From an uncultured Clostridia bacterium (lineage in GTDB: Bacteria > Bacillota > Clostridia > Oscillospirales > SIG627), in contig CAMPCJ010000004.1 in assembly GCA_946645685.1 (NCBI GenBank), forward strand, positions 1 to 49,475: DNA of 49,475 nt, written 5' to 3'. Positions 1 through 8,544 of the stretch are shown piece after piece; within the stretch, counting starts at the first letter, position 1; each line of letters begins with the position of its first letter. Made by a program: the position numbers and the translations under genes. Under the pieces are notes generated by a model that was not told the DNA's origin, did no database searches, and was given only the letters and a program-made list of their open reading frames with translations.

Positions 1-363
1 GGCGTCGTCCCGCACCGAGAAGGTGACGGTCGCCGCGTCTCCCGTGGCGGTGAAATCTTCCGACGGGGAAGAAAAGAGGATCCGCTCCGCCCCCGCCTCT
101 CCCGCCGTCACGCCGCCGGGGAACAGATCCGTCAAAAGGATCTCCTTCACCGTCAGCGCCCGGGTGTCGTAGGAAAGGGACAGAGCGATCTCTCTGACGC
201 CGGGATTGCGTTCGCAGCGGATCGTCACGGAAAATTCGCTTCCCCGGGAAAGGCTCTGCTTTTCGGCAAGTAGAGAGAATTTGCCCTGCCCCGCCCCGTG
301 GACGGAAAGGGCGCCGCACCATAAAAGCGCCGCAGCCAGCAGGATCCAAGCCGCTTTTTTCAT
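1..363 (-). CDS. Secreted protein with cohesin-like domain (C-terminus cut off by window edge)
   Basis: Open minus-strand frame from ATG at 363 to the window edge: MKKAAWILLAAALLWCGALSVHGAGQ... signal peptide, then FSVTIRCERNPGVREIALSLSYDTRALTVKEI, resembling cohesin domains. Start overlaps the upstream stop (ATGA). Confidence 0.6.
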   Translation of the reverse strand, partial: MKKAAWILLAAALLWCGALSVHGAGQGKFSLLAEKQSLSRGSEFSVTIRCERNPGVREIALSLSYDTRALTVKEILLTDLFPGGVTAGEAGAERILFSSPSEDFTATGDAATVTFSVRDDA

Positions 364-1352
364 ACTTCTCCTCCGTTGGCGCGCAGGACCTCCCGCGCTT
401 TTTCCACCAGCTCCAGCCGAACACTTTCCGGCTCGATCACCCGCACCTTGTCGCCGAATCCCATCAGCCACGCCAGAAAGGGCGGCGATACCATCACGGG
501 CAGGGTCGTCTCAAAGCCTCCCTCCCGCTTCCGCGTCACCAGATTGGAGCCGAAGCGGTCGAAGAAGACGCCGGCAAGCTCCTCCCGGCACCACAGCGTC
601 ACCCGCTCCTCCCTGCCGCCGAACATCCCGAAGGTCTTCTTCTCATAGGCGGCGGGATCCAGATCCCGGAAGATCTCTTTGCCGAAGCGGCTTCGCTCCG
701 TCTGCCGGATGCCCTGCATTTTGTCGACCCGGAAATGGCGGATCTCCCGACTTGCTTCTTCCACGGCAATGAGGTAATAGTTTTCATCGTCCCAATGGAG
801 CAGATAGGGGGAGGCGACGTACCGTTCGCCGCCCCGGCGAAGCACCTTTTCCCCGGCGCTGTTCCACTCAAAATACTGGAAGGAAACGGCTCTGTCCTGT
901 TCGATGGCGGTGGATAGGGCGTCCACCGTCAGATAAATGCTCTCGTTCATCGTCTTGATCCGACCCGCCACCGCCACCTGCCGGGACAGCGTTTTGGCAA
1001 GATGGGTGCTGGTCAGGGTCTGCAGTTTCCGGATCAGCTCCGCGCTCTTGCGGGAGGTGAGAAAGCGGGAGGACTGTACCGCGTCCACCAGAAGCCTCAG
1101 CTCCGGCAGCTCGAAATCCCTCTCCCCTAAAAAATAACCGGTGTGCTTGCCCTTCACCCGAACGATGTCCAGCCCGAACAGCTGCAGCTCCTCCAGGTCG
1201 CTGTACAGACTCTTCCGTTCCGAACGGATCCCCGCGGCGGCAAGATGGGTCTGCATCTCGGCAAGGGTCATGGGATGATCTTCATCCGTCTGCTCCGTCA
1301 AAAGCTTGGCAAGTGTGAGCAGTTTGGCTTTCTGCCCGAATGCGCGTGGCAT
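360..1352 (-). CDS. WYL-domain transcriptional regulator with N-terminal HTH
   Basis: N-terminal HTH-like segment, WYL-type core (SPYLLHWDDENYYLIAVEEASREIRHFRVDKM) and C-terminal WCX-like region; sigma-A-like promoter upstream. Confidence 0.85.
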   Translation of the reverse strand: MPRAFGQKAKLLTLAKLLTEQTDEDHPMTLAEMQTHLAAAGIRSERKSLYSDLEELQLFGLDIVRVKGKHTGYFLGERDFELPELRLLVDAVQSSRFLTSRKSAELIRKLQTLTSTHLAKTLSRQVAVAGRIKTMNESIYLTVDALSTAIEQDRAVSFQYFEWNSAGEKVLRRGGERYVASPYLLHWDDENYYLIAVEEASREIRHFRVDKMQGIRQTERSRFGKEIFRDLDPAAYEKKTFGMFGGREERVTLWCREELAGVFFDRFGSNLVTRKREGGFETTLPVMVSPPFLAWLMGFGDKVRVIEPESVRLELVEKAREVLRANGGEV

Positions 1353-1373
1353 GGCGATCCCTCCTTTTTATAT

Positions 1374-1402
1374 ATTGTACCATAAAGCGGACAGATATGC
1401 AA
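1374..1402 (-). promoter_or_regulatory. Sigma-A-like promoter for the WYL regulator (TTGCAT-17-TACAAT)
   Basis: Reverse complement reads TTGCAT, 17 nt, TACAAT, about 20 nt upstream of the start codon. Confidence 0.6.
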
Positions 1403-1412
1403 GAGTTCTTTC

Positions 1413-1441
1413 TTGACATTTGCTCATCTCCCTCCTATAAT
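1413..1441 (+). promoter_or_regulatory. Consensus sigma-A promoter for galK (TTGACA-17-TATAAT)
   Basis: Exact TTGACA at 1413-1418, 17-nt spacer, TATAAT at 1436-1441. Confidence 0.85.
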
Positions 1442-1476
1442 GGAAAAAGAATCAGGTCACTGAAAGGAGAAACCCC

Positions 1477-2757
1477 ATGAGATCCCGGGAAGCTATGGAA
1501 GCCATCCGCTCCGGCGCGTATGACAAAACCTTCGCAGCGCTTTACGGCGCCGCCGCCGCCGCGCCCCAGAAGGAGCGGTATATCCGTTTGATCGAAACGT
1601 ATGAAAAAACCTTCGGAAAGGACGACGACATCGCCGTGTTTTCCGCCCCCGGCCGCACGGAGATCGGCGGCAATCATACGGACCATAACCGGGGCAGAGT
1701 CCTTGCGGGCTCCGTGGATCTGGACGTGATCGCCGTGGCGTCCAAAACGACGGATCAGATCGCCCGTGTGTATTCCGAGGGCTTCGCCCCGGACGACGTC
1801 GATTTGGACGACCAGACCGTTTATCCCGCCGAGCAGGGGCATTCCGCCGCCCTGCTCCGCGGCATTGCCCGGGCGCTGGATGAGCGGGGGTACCGCCGGG
1901 GCGGCTACCGCGCCGTCACCGTTTCCAACGTGCCCCGGGGCAGCGGCGTTTCTTCCTCCGCCGCCTTCGAGGTGCTTCTCACCACCATTCAGAACGCCTT
2001 TTATAACGAGAACGCCATCCCCCCCATGGAGGTGGCGAAGATCAGCCAGTTCGCCGAACGGGACTATTTCGGCAAGCCCTGCGGATTGATGGATCAGGCG
2101 GCTTGCGCCGTGGGCGGCATCTGCCTGTTCGATTTCGGAACGGAGGAGCCCGGCGTGGAGCAGATCCCCTTTGATTTCAGCGCCGCCGGATATAAGCTGT
2201 GCCTGGTCTCCGTGGGGGGCGACCATTCCGATCTGACGGACGCCTACGCCGCCATTCCCGCCCGGATGAAGCAGGTGGCGGGCTTTTTCGGCAAGAGTTT
2301 TTTGAACGAAGTGAGTCTGGAAGAGCTTACGTCCCGCTTAACGGAAGTCCGTGCGGCTTGCGGGGACGATGCCGTTTTGGCGGCGCTCCATTTCCTGCGG
2401 GAAACGGAGCGGGTCACCGTTGAGCGTTCCGCCCTGCTCCGGGGCGATTTCGACGGGTTTTTGAAGCAGGTGATCGCCTCCGGTCACTCTTCCTTCGAGT
2501 ATTTGCAAAACGTCCTGGTTCCTTTTGAAAACGCCTGCCAGGGCGCCGCTATCGCCCTTTTCTATGCCTCCGCCCTTTTGGAAGACGGCGCCCGGGGCGC
2601 CTGGCGCATCCACGGCGGCGGCTTCGGCGGCACCACCCAGAATTACGTGCCGGACGCTCTTGTCCCTGCCTTCCGCGCCGCCATGGACGGCATTTTCGGG
2701 GAAGGCGCCTGCCACGTGCTTTCCATCCGTCCCGTGGGGCCTGTTCAGGTCCTGTAA
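1477..2757 (+). CDS. galK: Galactokinase
   Basis: GRTEIGGNHTDHNRG signature, VPRGSGVSSSAAFE, C-terminal GGGFGGT motif of GHMP kinases. Confidence 0.92.
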   Translation: MRSREAMEAIRSGAYDKTFAALYGAAAAAPQKERYIRLIETYEKTFGKDDDIAVFSAPGRTEIGGNHTDHNRGRVLAGSVDLDVIAVASKTTDQIARVYSEGFAPDDVDLDDQTVYPAEQGHSAALLRGIARALDERGYRRGGYRAVTVSNVPRGSGVSSSAAFEVLLTTIQNAFYNENAIPPMEVAKISQFAERDYFGKPCGLMDQAACAVGGICLFDFGTEEPGVEQIPFDFSAAGYKLCLVSVGGDHSDLTDAYAAIPARMKQVAGFFGKSFLNEVSLEELTSRLTEVRAACGDDAVLAALHFLRETERVTVERSALLRGDFDGFLKQVIASGHSSFEYLQNVLVPFENACQGAAIALFYASALLEDGARGAWRIHGGGFGGTTQNYVPDALVPAFRAAMDGIFGEGACHVLSIRPVGPVQVL

Positions 2758-2768
2758 CGCGTCGGGGC

Positions 2769-2810
2769 AGCAAAAGAGAGCGGGAACGAAAGTTCCCGCT
2801 CTCTTTTGCT
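2769..2810. terminator. Bidirectional rho-independent terminator between convergent galK and pfkA
   Basis: AGCAAAAGAGAGCGGGAAC-GAAA-GTTCCCGCTCTCTTTTGCT, perfect 19-bp arms. Confidence 0.85.
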
Positions 2811-2816
2811 GTTTGA

Positions 2817-3809
2817 TCAATACAGAGAAAGGATCTTGCTGGTCTCGATAAGGCCCTCGTCGATGCTCTTGGTCATCCCCAGCGCCTCCTCGATGTCCAG
2901 ATCCACCACGTTCTCGCCCTTCATGGCGACGATCCGCCCGGTGATCCCCCGCGCCAGCAGAGAAACCGCTTCGGCGCCCATCAGGGAAGCCACCACCCGA
3001 TCCCGCACCGTGGGACTGCCGCCCCGCTGTTGGTGACCCAGGATGGTGGTGTTGGTGGTGATGCCGGTGGCTTCCTTGATCTTCTCGGCGATCTCCACGC
3101 TGCCGCCCACGCCCTCCGCTACGATGATGATGTAGTGGTGCTTTCCGGCGTTGCGGCAGGAAAGGATGGGTTTGATGATATCCTCGTTGATGTCAAACTT
3201 CTTTTCAGGGATGATGCACGCCTCCGCGCCCCCGGCGATGCCGCAGTTCAGCGCGATGTACCCGGCGTTCCGCCCCATAACCTCCACCACGCTGCAGCGT
3301 TCATGGCTGGACGCGGTGTCCTTGATCCGGTCAATGGCTTCCTTGACCGTGTTCATGGCGGTGTCGTAGCCGATGGTGTAATCCGTGCATCCGATGTCAT
3401 TGTCAATGGTGGCGGGAATGCCGATCACCGGCACGCCGATGCGGTGCAGATCCCGGGCGCCCCGGAAGGAGCCGTCCCCGCCGATGACCACCAAAGCGTC
3501 CAGCTTGAAAATATCCGCCATGGCTTTGCCCCGCTTTATACCCTCTTCGGATTGAAATTCCTTGGAACGGGCGGTGAGCAGCACCGTGCCTCCGCGGTTG
3601 ATGATATTGGAAACGGAGTGAGCGTTCATCTCGCTGATCTCCCCGTCCAAAAGCCCTTCATATCCGCGCTTGATCCCGAAAACCTGCAGCTTGTGATACA
3701 GTCCCGCCCGCACCACGGCGCGAAGGGCGGCGTTCATCCCCGGCGCGTCTCCGCCGGACGTGAGAACGCCGATTCGTTGGATCTTTTTCTCTTCCTGCAT
3801 TTTACTCAT
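2817..3809 (-). CDS. pfkA: ATP-dependent 6-phosphofructokinase
   Basis: IGVLTSGGDAPGMNAALRAVVR, VVIGGDGSFRGA, GIPATIDNDI motifs; start taken at MSKMQEEKK. Confidence 0.95.
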   Translation of the reverse strand: MSKMQEEKKIQRIGVLTSGGDAPGMNAALRAVVRAGLYHKLQVFGIKRGYEGLLDGEISEMNAHSVSNIINRGGTVLLTARSKEFQSEEGIKRGKAMADIFKLDALVVIGGDGSFRGARDLHRIGVPVIGIPATIDNDIGCTDYTIGYDTAMNTVKEAIDRIKDTASSHERCSVVEVMGRNAGYIALNCGIAGGAEACIIPEKKFDINEDIIKPILSCRNAGKHHYIIIVAEGVGGSVEIAEKIKEATGITTNTTILGHQQRGGSPTVRDRVVASLMGAEAVSLLARGITGRIVAMKGENVVDLDIEEALGMTKSIDEGLIETSKILSLY

Positions 3810-3847
3810 ACTTTCCTCCCGCGATAAAAAAAGGATCTCTCCCATAC

Positions 3848-3875
3848 AGTATAGCATTTTCCGGGAGAATTGCAA
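3848..3875 (-). promoter_or_regulatory. Sigma-A-like promoter for pfkA (TTGCAA-16-TATACT)
   Basis: Reverse complement reads TTGCAA, 16 nt, TATACT, upstream of pfkA. Confidence 0.5.
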
Positions 3876-3925
3876 GAGTGCGGCGGGTAAAAAAAGATGC
3901 TTTTGTTGTGAAAAAGCGCATTTTT

Positions 3926-4729
3926 TTACACGGCGCTCCCGTCTCTTCTCCCGGAGGGCGTTTTCCGACCCTGGAAAAAGTGGGCGGGAAAGCGCGTCTC
4001 CAGCGGCAGCCGTATCGTCAATGTCGCGGTTTTGCCGTCCTCGCTGATGTGCGCGTCGTATTCAAAGCCGCTTCTCCGGGACAGCACGCTCAAGAGCAGG
4101 ATCCTTTCCAGATCCTCTCCCGCAACCTCCGTAAACAAACGCGTCAGGATCGTCTGATGATTCTCGGCGGAGAAGGAGAAAGTCAGGGAGACCTGCTCCG
4201 CCGTCTTTTTCAGCTCCAGAGGGACCGTCTTCTCCCCGGCGGAAAAGCGCAGCAGGCGGATCAGCTGAAGGAGCACCTCTTTCACCTCCGGCACCGTCCA
4301 CACCGGCTCCTCCTCCGCCGAAGGGGAAAGAAGACCGCTTTCGGTCAAAAAGGAGATCAGCTCCAGCGGCTCCGGGTCAGCTGCCTCCGCCCCGGTCTTG
4401 TCGGGGCGGGAAAGCAGGATCTTTTCCGCCGTCCGGCTTTCCTCCTCCGCGAGAATGCGCAGGACCAGGACCTTTCTCAAGCCGTCCTGCAGGGGAGAAA
4501 GCCAGAACAACGTGTTCTTTCCGTGCAGGAGCCGTACCGTCAGGGAAGAGCCTTTCCCGACCTCTTCCGGAAAGAGAGCGTCGATACAGCGCTGCCGGTA
4601 AAACAACCGGGCGGCTTTTTCATTCCGGTACCGGATGTGCCAGGCGTCGTCGGTGATGAGAGCGGGCACGTCGTAGCGGGCGAGGGAGCGCTTCATCGCG
4701 GAAAGCGCGCGATCCGGCAGTCTTTTCAT
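3926..4729 (-). CDS. Hypothetical protein, PAS/sensor-like, possible degenerate histidine-kinase relative
   Basis: N-terminal PAS-like ALITDDAWHIRYRNEKAARLF; C-terminal region resembles an HATPase fold (LSRRSGFEYDAHISEDGKTATLTIRLPL) but has no clear H/N/G boxes. Confidence 0.5.
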   Translation of the reverse strand: MKRLPDRALSAMKRSLARYDVPALITDDAWHIRYRNEKAARLFYRQRCIDALFPEEVGKGSSLTVRLLHGKNTLFWLSPLQDGLRKVLVLRILAEEESRTAEKILLSRPDKTGAEAADPEPLELISFLTESGLLSPSAEEEPVWTVPEVKEVLLQLIRLLRFSAGEKTVPLELKKTAEQVSLTFSFSAENHQTILTRLFTEVAGEDLERILLLSVLSRRSGFEYDAHISEDGKTATLTIRLPLETRFPAHFFQGRKTPSGRRDGSAV

Positions 4730-4846
4730 GGAATGCCTCCTTTTTTGTTACAAGAATGGTCAGAGAACTGTCCTGCTTATGGGTCACAACTTATGGTATA
4801 CTGCAACCGTAGGAAGAAAAACGTCTGTTTGAAAAGGAGCGTAAAA

Positions 4847-5233
4847 ATGAAAGATACCATGCAGATCCTGGAGGAAAAAGCGGCGCGGGGAGATTACGCC
4901 GCCGCCTTAAAGCTGGCAGACGCCTTGAAATGGGGGTACTACGGGGAAGCCTCTCCCGCCCGCGCCATGGCGCTGTACCGCGCCTGCACGGCGTCCCCCT
5001 CCCGGAGCGTGGCGGCGAGCGCCTATTATAACCTGGGCGTTTTCTATTACTTCGGGTTATTGGAAGAAAAGACGGACGTGCGCTTGGCGTTTGACTGCTT
5101 TATGAAATCCGCCCTGCTTTTGCCGGGCAAGGAAGCCCTGTCCCGGCTTGCGGATATGTACCGCTACGGCCAGTACGTGGAGCAAAACGAAACGGTGGCG
5201 ATGCGGCTGTACCTGAAAGCCGCTTCCGCCTGA
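4847..5233 (+). CDS. Sel1-like/TPR-like repeat protein
   Basis: MKDTMQILEEKAARGDYAAALKLADALKWG... with Sel1-like AYYNLGVFYYFG and LADMYRYGQYV repeats; RBS AAGGAG before ATG 4847. Confidence 0.65.
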   Translation: MKDTMQILEEKAARGDYAAALKLADALKWGYYGEASPARAMALYRACTASPSRSVAASAYYNLGVFYYFGLLEEKTDVRLAFDCFMKSALLLPGKEALSRLADMYRYGQYVEQNETVAMRLYLKAASA

Positions 5234-5236
5234 CGG

Positions 5237-5554
5237 TCACGCCTCCGGCGGAGATACGGCGCGGAAGATAATTCCCTCCGGCAGTTTCACCAGCGCGTGC
5301 AGCAGACCGGGCTCCCGTGCCAGTTCTTCTTTGACGGGCTTTGCCGCCCGTTTCAAAAGCCGCTCCAGCTTGCTTGCCGCGCTGCGATCGGCGCTTTCCC
5401 AGACCGCAGCCATGAAAAGAGGCGTCCGATACCGCGTGTATCGGGCGCCTCTTTTGCTCCCGCTGCGGTGTTCGGCAAGCCGTCGTGCCGGATCGGTGGT
5501 GATCCCGGCGTACAGGGACCCGTCCCCGCAGCGCAGAAGATAGGTATAATACAT
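5237..5554 (-). CDS. GIY-YIG family endonuclease-like protein
   Basis: YYTYLLRCGDGSLYAGITTDPARRLAEHRSG...ARYTRYRTPLF pattern of the UPF0213/YhbQ group. Confidence 0.88.
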   Translation of the reverse strand: MYYTYLLRCGDGSLYAGITTDPARRLAEHRSGSKRGARYTRYRTPLFMAAVWESADRSAASKLERLLKRAAKPVKEELAREPGLLHALVKLPEGIIFRAVSPPEA

Positions 5555-6391
5555 TTATGCCTTGGGCGGCTTGTAATACACCGTGGAGCCCTCCGGCACG
5601 GAGCGGGTCAGCCACACGGAGCCGCCGATGACGCAGTTGTCCCCCACGAAGGTATCGCCCCCCAGAATGGTGGCGTTGGCGTAAATGATCACGTTGTTGC
5701 CGATGTTGGGGTGCCGTTTGATGTCCTTCACCGGGTTTCCGTTTTCGTCCAGCTCAAAGCTTCTGGCGCCCAGCGTCACGCCCTGATAGAGCTTCACGTG
5801 GTTGCCGATCACCGTGGTCTCGCCCACCACGATACCCGTGCCGTGGTCAATGCAGAAGTATTCGCCGATCTGCGCTCCGGCGTGGATGTCGATCCCGGTC
5901 TTCTCGTGGGCGTATTCCGTCATGATCCGGGAGATCAGCGGCACCTTCAATTGATACAGCTCGTGTGCGAGCCGGAAGATCGTAATGGCGTAAAAGCCCG
6001 GGTAGCACAAAAGCACTTCCTCCCGGCTTTTGGCGGCGGGGTCGCCTTCGTACAGCGCGACGATGTCCTTCATCAACAGCGCCTTCACCGCGGGCAGACG
6101 GCTGAAAAAGGCGTTCACCATCCCGTCCGCGTCCAGCGGGTCCTCCCGGAACGCGGCGGCTTTCCGGATCTCATCCGTCAAAACAATGCGGCATTTTTCC
6201 AAAAGTCCCTTGCCGGTCAAGGCTTCTCTGCGGGTGCTCTCGGAAGAAAAATACCCCGGAAAGATCAGCGCCTGCAGATCCTTGATCACCTCGATGACCG
6301 CTTTTCGGTCGGGCACGGGCGCTTGAAGGGTCGCGTCGCGTACCACGCTTTCCGTCCCGTCAAGTTCTTGCATAATGCGATCCAGTTCCAT
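5555..6391 (-). CDS. cysE: Serine O-acetyltransferase (EpsC/SatA type)
   Basis: GIDIHAGAQIGEYFCIDHGTGIVVGETTVIGNHVKLYQGVTLGA hexapeptide-repeat signature. Confidence 0.9.
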   Translation of the reverse strand: MELDRIMQELDGTESVVRDATLQAPVPDRKAVIEVIKDLQALIFPGYFSSESTRREALTGKGLLEKCRIVLTDEIRKAAAFREDPLDADGMVNAFFSRLPAVKALLMKDIVALYEGDPAAKSREEVLLCYPGFYAITIFRLAHELYQLKVPLISRIMTEYAHEKTGIDIHAGAQIGEYFCIDHGTGIVVGETTVIGNHVKLYQGVTLGARSFELDENGNPVKDIKRHPNIGNNVIIYANATILGGDTFVGDNCVIGGSVWLTRSVPEGSTVYYKPPKA

Positions 6392-6418
6392 ATCATATCC
6401 CCTTTACAAAGTGGCATC

Positions 6419-6447
6419 ATTGTACCATATTTTTCCGGGCATTGCAA
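6419..6447 (-). promoter_or_regulatory. Sigma-A-like promoter for the serine acetyltransferase operon (TTGCAA-17-TACAAT)
   Basis: Reverse complement reads TTGCAA, 17 nt, TACAAT, upstream of ATG 6391. Confidence 0.6.
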
Positions 6448-6480
6448 GACGTAAGCGGAAAAAGAGAGGGGAAAGAACGA

Positions 6481-6510
6481 TTGACAAGTCCCGCCCTCTT
6501 TCGGTATAAT
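6481..6510 (+). promoter_or_regulatory. Sigma-A promoter (TTGACA-18-TATAAT)
   Basis: TTGACA 6481-6486 and TATAAT 6505-6510 upstream of the CDS at 6585. Confidence 0.7.
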
Positions 6511-6584
6511 ATCATCGTTATGAAAAGATAAGCAAATCAAACGTTTTGCCGTATGAAACTGCGTTGTTCCCGAAGGAGATCTTC

Positions 6585-7481
6585 ATGGCTCACACAAAAA
6601 CCCGCCACCCCCGGGGAAAGATAGGGAAAAAGGGCGTCGTCATCCTCTCGTCTGTCGCCGCTCTCACCGTGCTTGCCGTATGTCTGGCGGTATTTCTGAT
6701 CTATCCGAACACCAAAATGGCGCCCGCCCGGCAGCTGCAGGCACAGGGACGGTATGAAGAAGCCATTGCCCTTTTGCGCCCCGTCCGGTATTACGGGCCC
6801 GCCGGGGAGCTTATCGACGCCTGCTTCGACGCCATCTACGGCAAAGACGCCTATCGCTTAGCCAAAGCCGCCCCGTCCCTGAAGGCGGGAAGCGTTTGCA
6901 CCTTCGGATCCTTTGAGCAGGACGGCAGCCGGAAAAACGGCTCGGAGCCGATTGAATGGGTCGTTCTTTCCAAGGAGGGAGACACCCTGTTTCTGATCAG
7001 TAAATACGCCCTGGATTGGCGCGCCTTCAACGTGAATGTCACCGGCGTCACCGGCGTGAATTGGCATATTTCTTCCGTGCGGGAGTGGCTGAACGGCACG
7101 TTTCTCCGCAGCGCCTTCAGCCCCACGGCGCAGCAGGTCATGGTGCCCTGCGCCATCACCTCGGTGGAAGCGGGGGAGACCGTGGAGGATCAGGATCTTG
7201 TCTTCCTCCCGGAGCCGGCGGATCTGGAGCGCTGTCCCCCGGTGGGTGCCGCCGTCACCTGCTTCCCCACGCCGTTCGCTTCCGAAGGGCGCAGCGCCCG
7301 TTCCGACCTGGGGGACGGCAGCTGTTCCTGGTGGGTGCGCCGGTACAGCGAGAAAGGCACCTCCGTTTTCTTTGTGGCGGGGGACGGCACCATGGGGGAG
7401 AACAACTGGGATCTGGCGTATCACTACCTGGGCGTCAGACCCGCCATCCGGGTGGATCTGAGCGGGATCCGGATCGATTGA
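6585..7481 (+). CDS. Membrane-anchored protein with DUF6273-like domain
   Basis: N-terminal TM helix (GVVILSSVAALTVLAVCLAVFLIY); C-terminal FGSFEQDG...PIEWVVLSKEGDTLFLISKYALDWRAFN and VRPAIRVDLSG pattern. Confidence 0.65.
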   Translation: MAHTKTRHPRGKIGKKGVVILSSVAALTVLAVCLAVFLIYPNTKMAPARQLQAQGRYEEAIALLRPVRYYGPAGELIDACFDAIYGKDAYRLAKAAPSLKAGSVCTFGSFEQDGSRKNGSEPIEWVVLSKEGDTLFLISKYALDWRAFNVNVTGVTGVNWHISSVREWLNGTFLRSAFSPTAQQVMVPCAITSVEAGETVEDQDLVFLPEPADLERCPPVGAAVTCFPTPFASEGRSARSDLGDGSCSWWVRRYSEKGTSVFFVAGDGTMGENNWDLAYHYLGVRPAIRVDLSGIRID

Positions 7482-7518
7482 AAAAATCGGAGCAAGGTTA
7501 CCTTGCTCCGATTTTTTT
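7481..7518. terminator. Rho-independent terminator between convergent genes
   Basis: AAAAAATCGGAGCAAGG-TTA-CCTTGCTCCGATTTTTT. Confidence 0.85.
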
Positions 7519-8278
7519 ATACCGCCATCCCCCGCATCTTCAAGCGAAGATTGTCCGCGATCATGGCGATGAATTCCGAGTTGGTGGGCTTCCCCTTGCT
7601 GTTCTGCACGGTGTAGCCGAAGAAGGAGTCGATCACGTCCACGTCGCCCCGATCCCACGCCACCTCGATGGCGTGACGGATGGCGCGCTCCACCCGGCTG
7701 GGCGTGGTGTTGAACTCCTTTGCCACACCGGGATACAGCGTCTTGGTCACCTCCCCGATGACCCGGCTGTCCCGCACCACCATGATGATGGCGTATCGCA
7801 GGTATTGATAGCCCTTGATGTGCGCCGGGATCCCCACCTGATGGATGATCCGGGTGACCTGAGCCTCCAGATCGAAATCGTCCTCCAGCCGAAAGCGATC
7901 CATTTCCGTCACCTGCATGATCTTGTCCGCCAGCGCGTCGTAGTCGAAGGGACGGATCACCACGCTGGATACCCCGCCGGCAAAAGCGTCCTCCAAAATT
8001 TGCCGCCCGGTGACGGCGGTGACCAGAATAAACTTGGGCGCCTTCGTTTTCATGGTGCGCTTCACCTCCCGGATCAGGCTGGCAAGGTCATAGCCGGGAA
8101 ACCACAGATCCAGAAGGACGACGTCCGGCGAAAGCCTGATGATCTCCCGCAGCGCCTCCTGTCCGTCCCCCGTGTCGCCAACCACGGAAAAGCCCAGGTT
8201 GGAAAGGCTCTCCCGGCAGACGAAGCGGAAATCGTTTCCCGCGTCGATGATGTACACTTTCTTGGCATTCTCTTTCAT
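7517..8278 (-). CDS. spo0A: Sporulation transcription factor Spo0A
   Basis: C-terminal effector domain: [57 protein letters not shown]-terminal receiver domain. Confidence 0.95.
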   Translation of the reverse strand: MKENAKKVYIIDAGNDFRFVCRESLSNLGFSVVGDTGDGQEALREIIRLSPDVVLLDLWFPGYDLASLIREVKRTMKTKAPKFILVTAVTGRQILEDAFAGGVSSVVIRPFDYDALADKIMQVTEMDRFRLEDDFDLEAQVTRIIHQVGIPAHIKGYQYLRYAIIMVVRDSRVIGEVTKTLYPGVAKEFNTTPSRVERAIRHAIEVAWDRGDVDVIDSFFGYTVQNSKGKPTNSEFIAMIADNLRLKMRGMAV

Positions 8279-8351
8279 GTTCTTTTCCTCCGTTTATGTG
8301 CAGCCGCGGCTGCGCTTTTTTTGTCCCGTCCGGTCTGTCGGGTCCTTTGAT

Positions 8352-8380
8352 AATTTACCAAATATTGGCAAAAAGCGCAA
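8352..8380 (-). promoter_or_regulatory. Putative spo0A promoter (TTGCGC-17-TAAATT)
   Basis: Reverse complement shows TTGCGC (8375-8380), 17 nt, TAAATT (8352-8357), upstream of the spo0A start. Confidence 0.45.
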
Positions 8381-8503
8381 GGGGTTTTAAAAAAGTTTTT
8401 GCCAAAAAATGGAAATTTTAGCAAAGTGGACAAAAGCGGCGCCCCTTTTTTTTCGCCCTTTCAACAAAGGGGAGAGGGAGAAGTGGAACAAATTGTCGAA
8501 ATC

Positions 8504-8535
8504 AAAAGCGGCCTGCCCCTGTGGGACAGACCGCT
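8504..8535 (-). terminator. Terminator of spoIVB
   Basis: Minus strand AGCGGTCTGTCCC-ACA-GGGGCAGGCCGCTTTT immediately after the spoIVB stop. Confidence 0.6.
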
Positions 8536-8544
8536 CTTCCCGGT

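Noticed and set aside
3878-4846. N-terminal extension of the Sel1-like ORF (ORF listed from 3878)
   Set aside because: This part overlaps the minus-strand sensor-like gene and lacks motifs; an RBS and ATG at 4847 give a sensible 128-aa protein.
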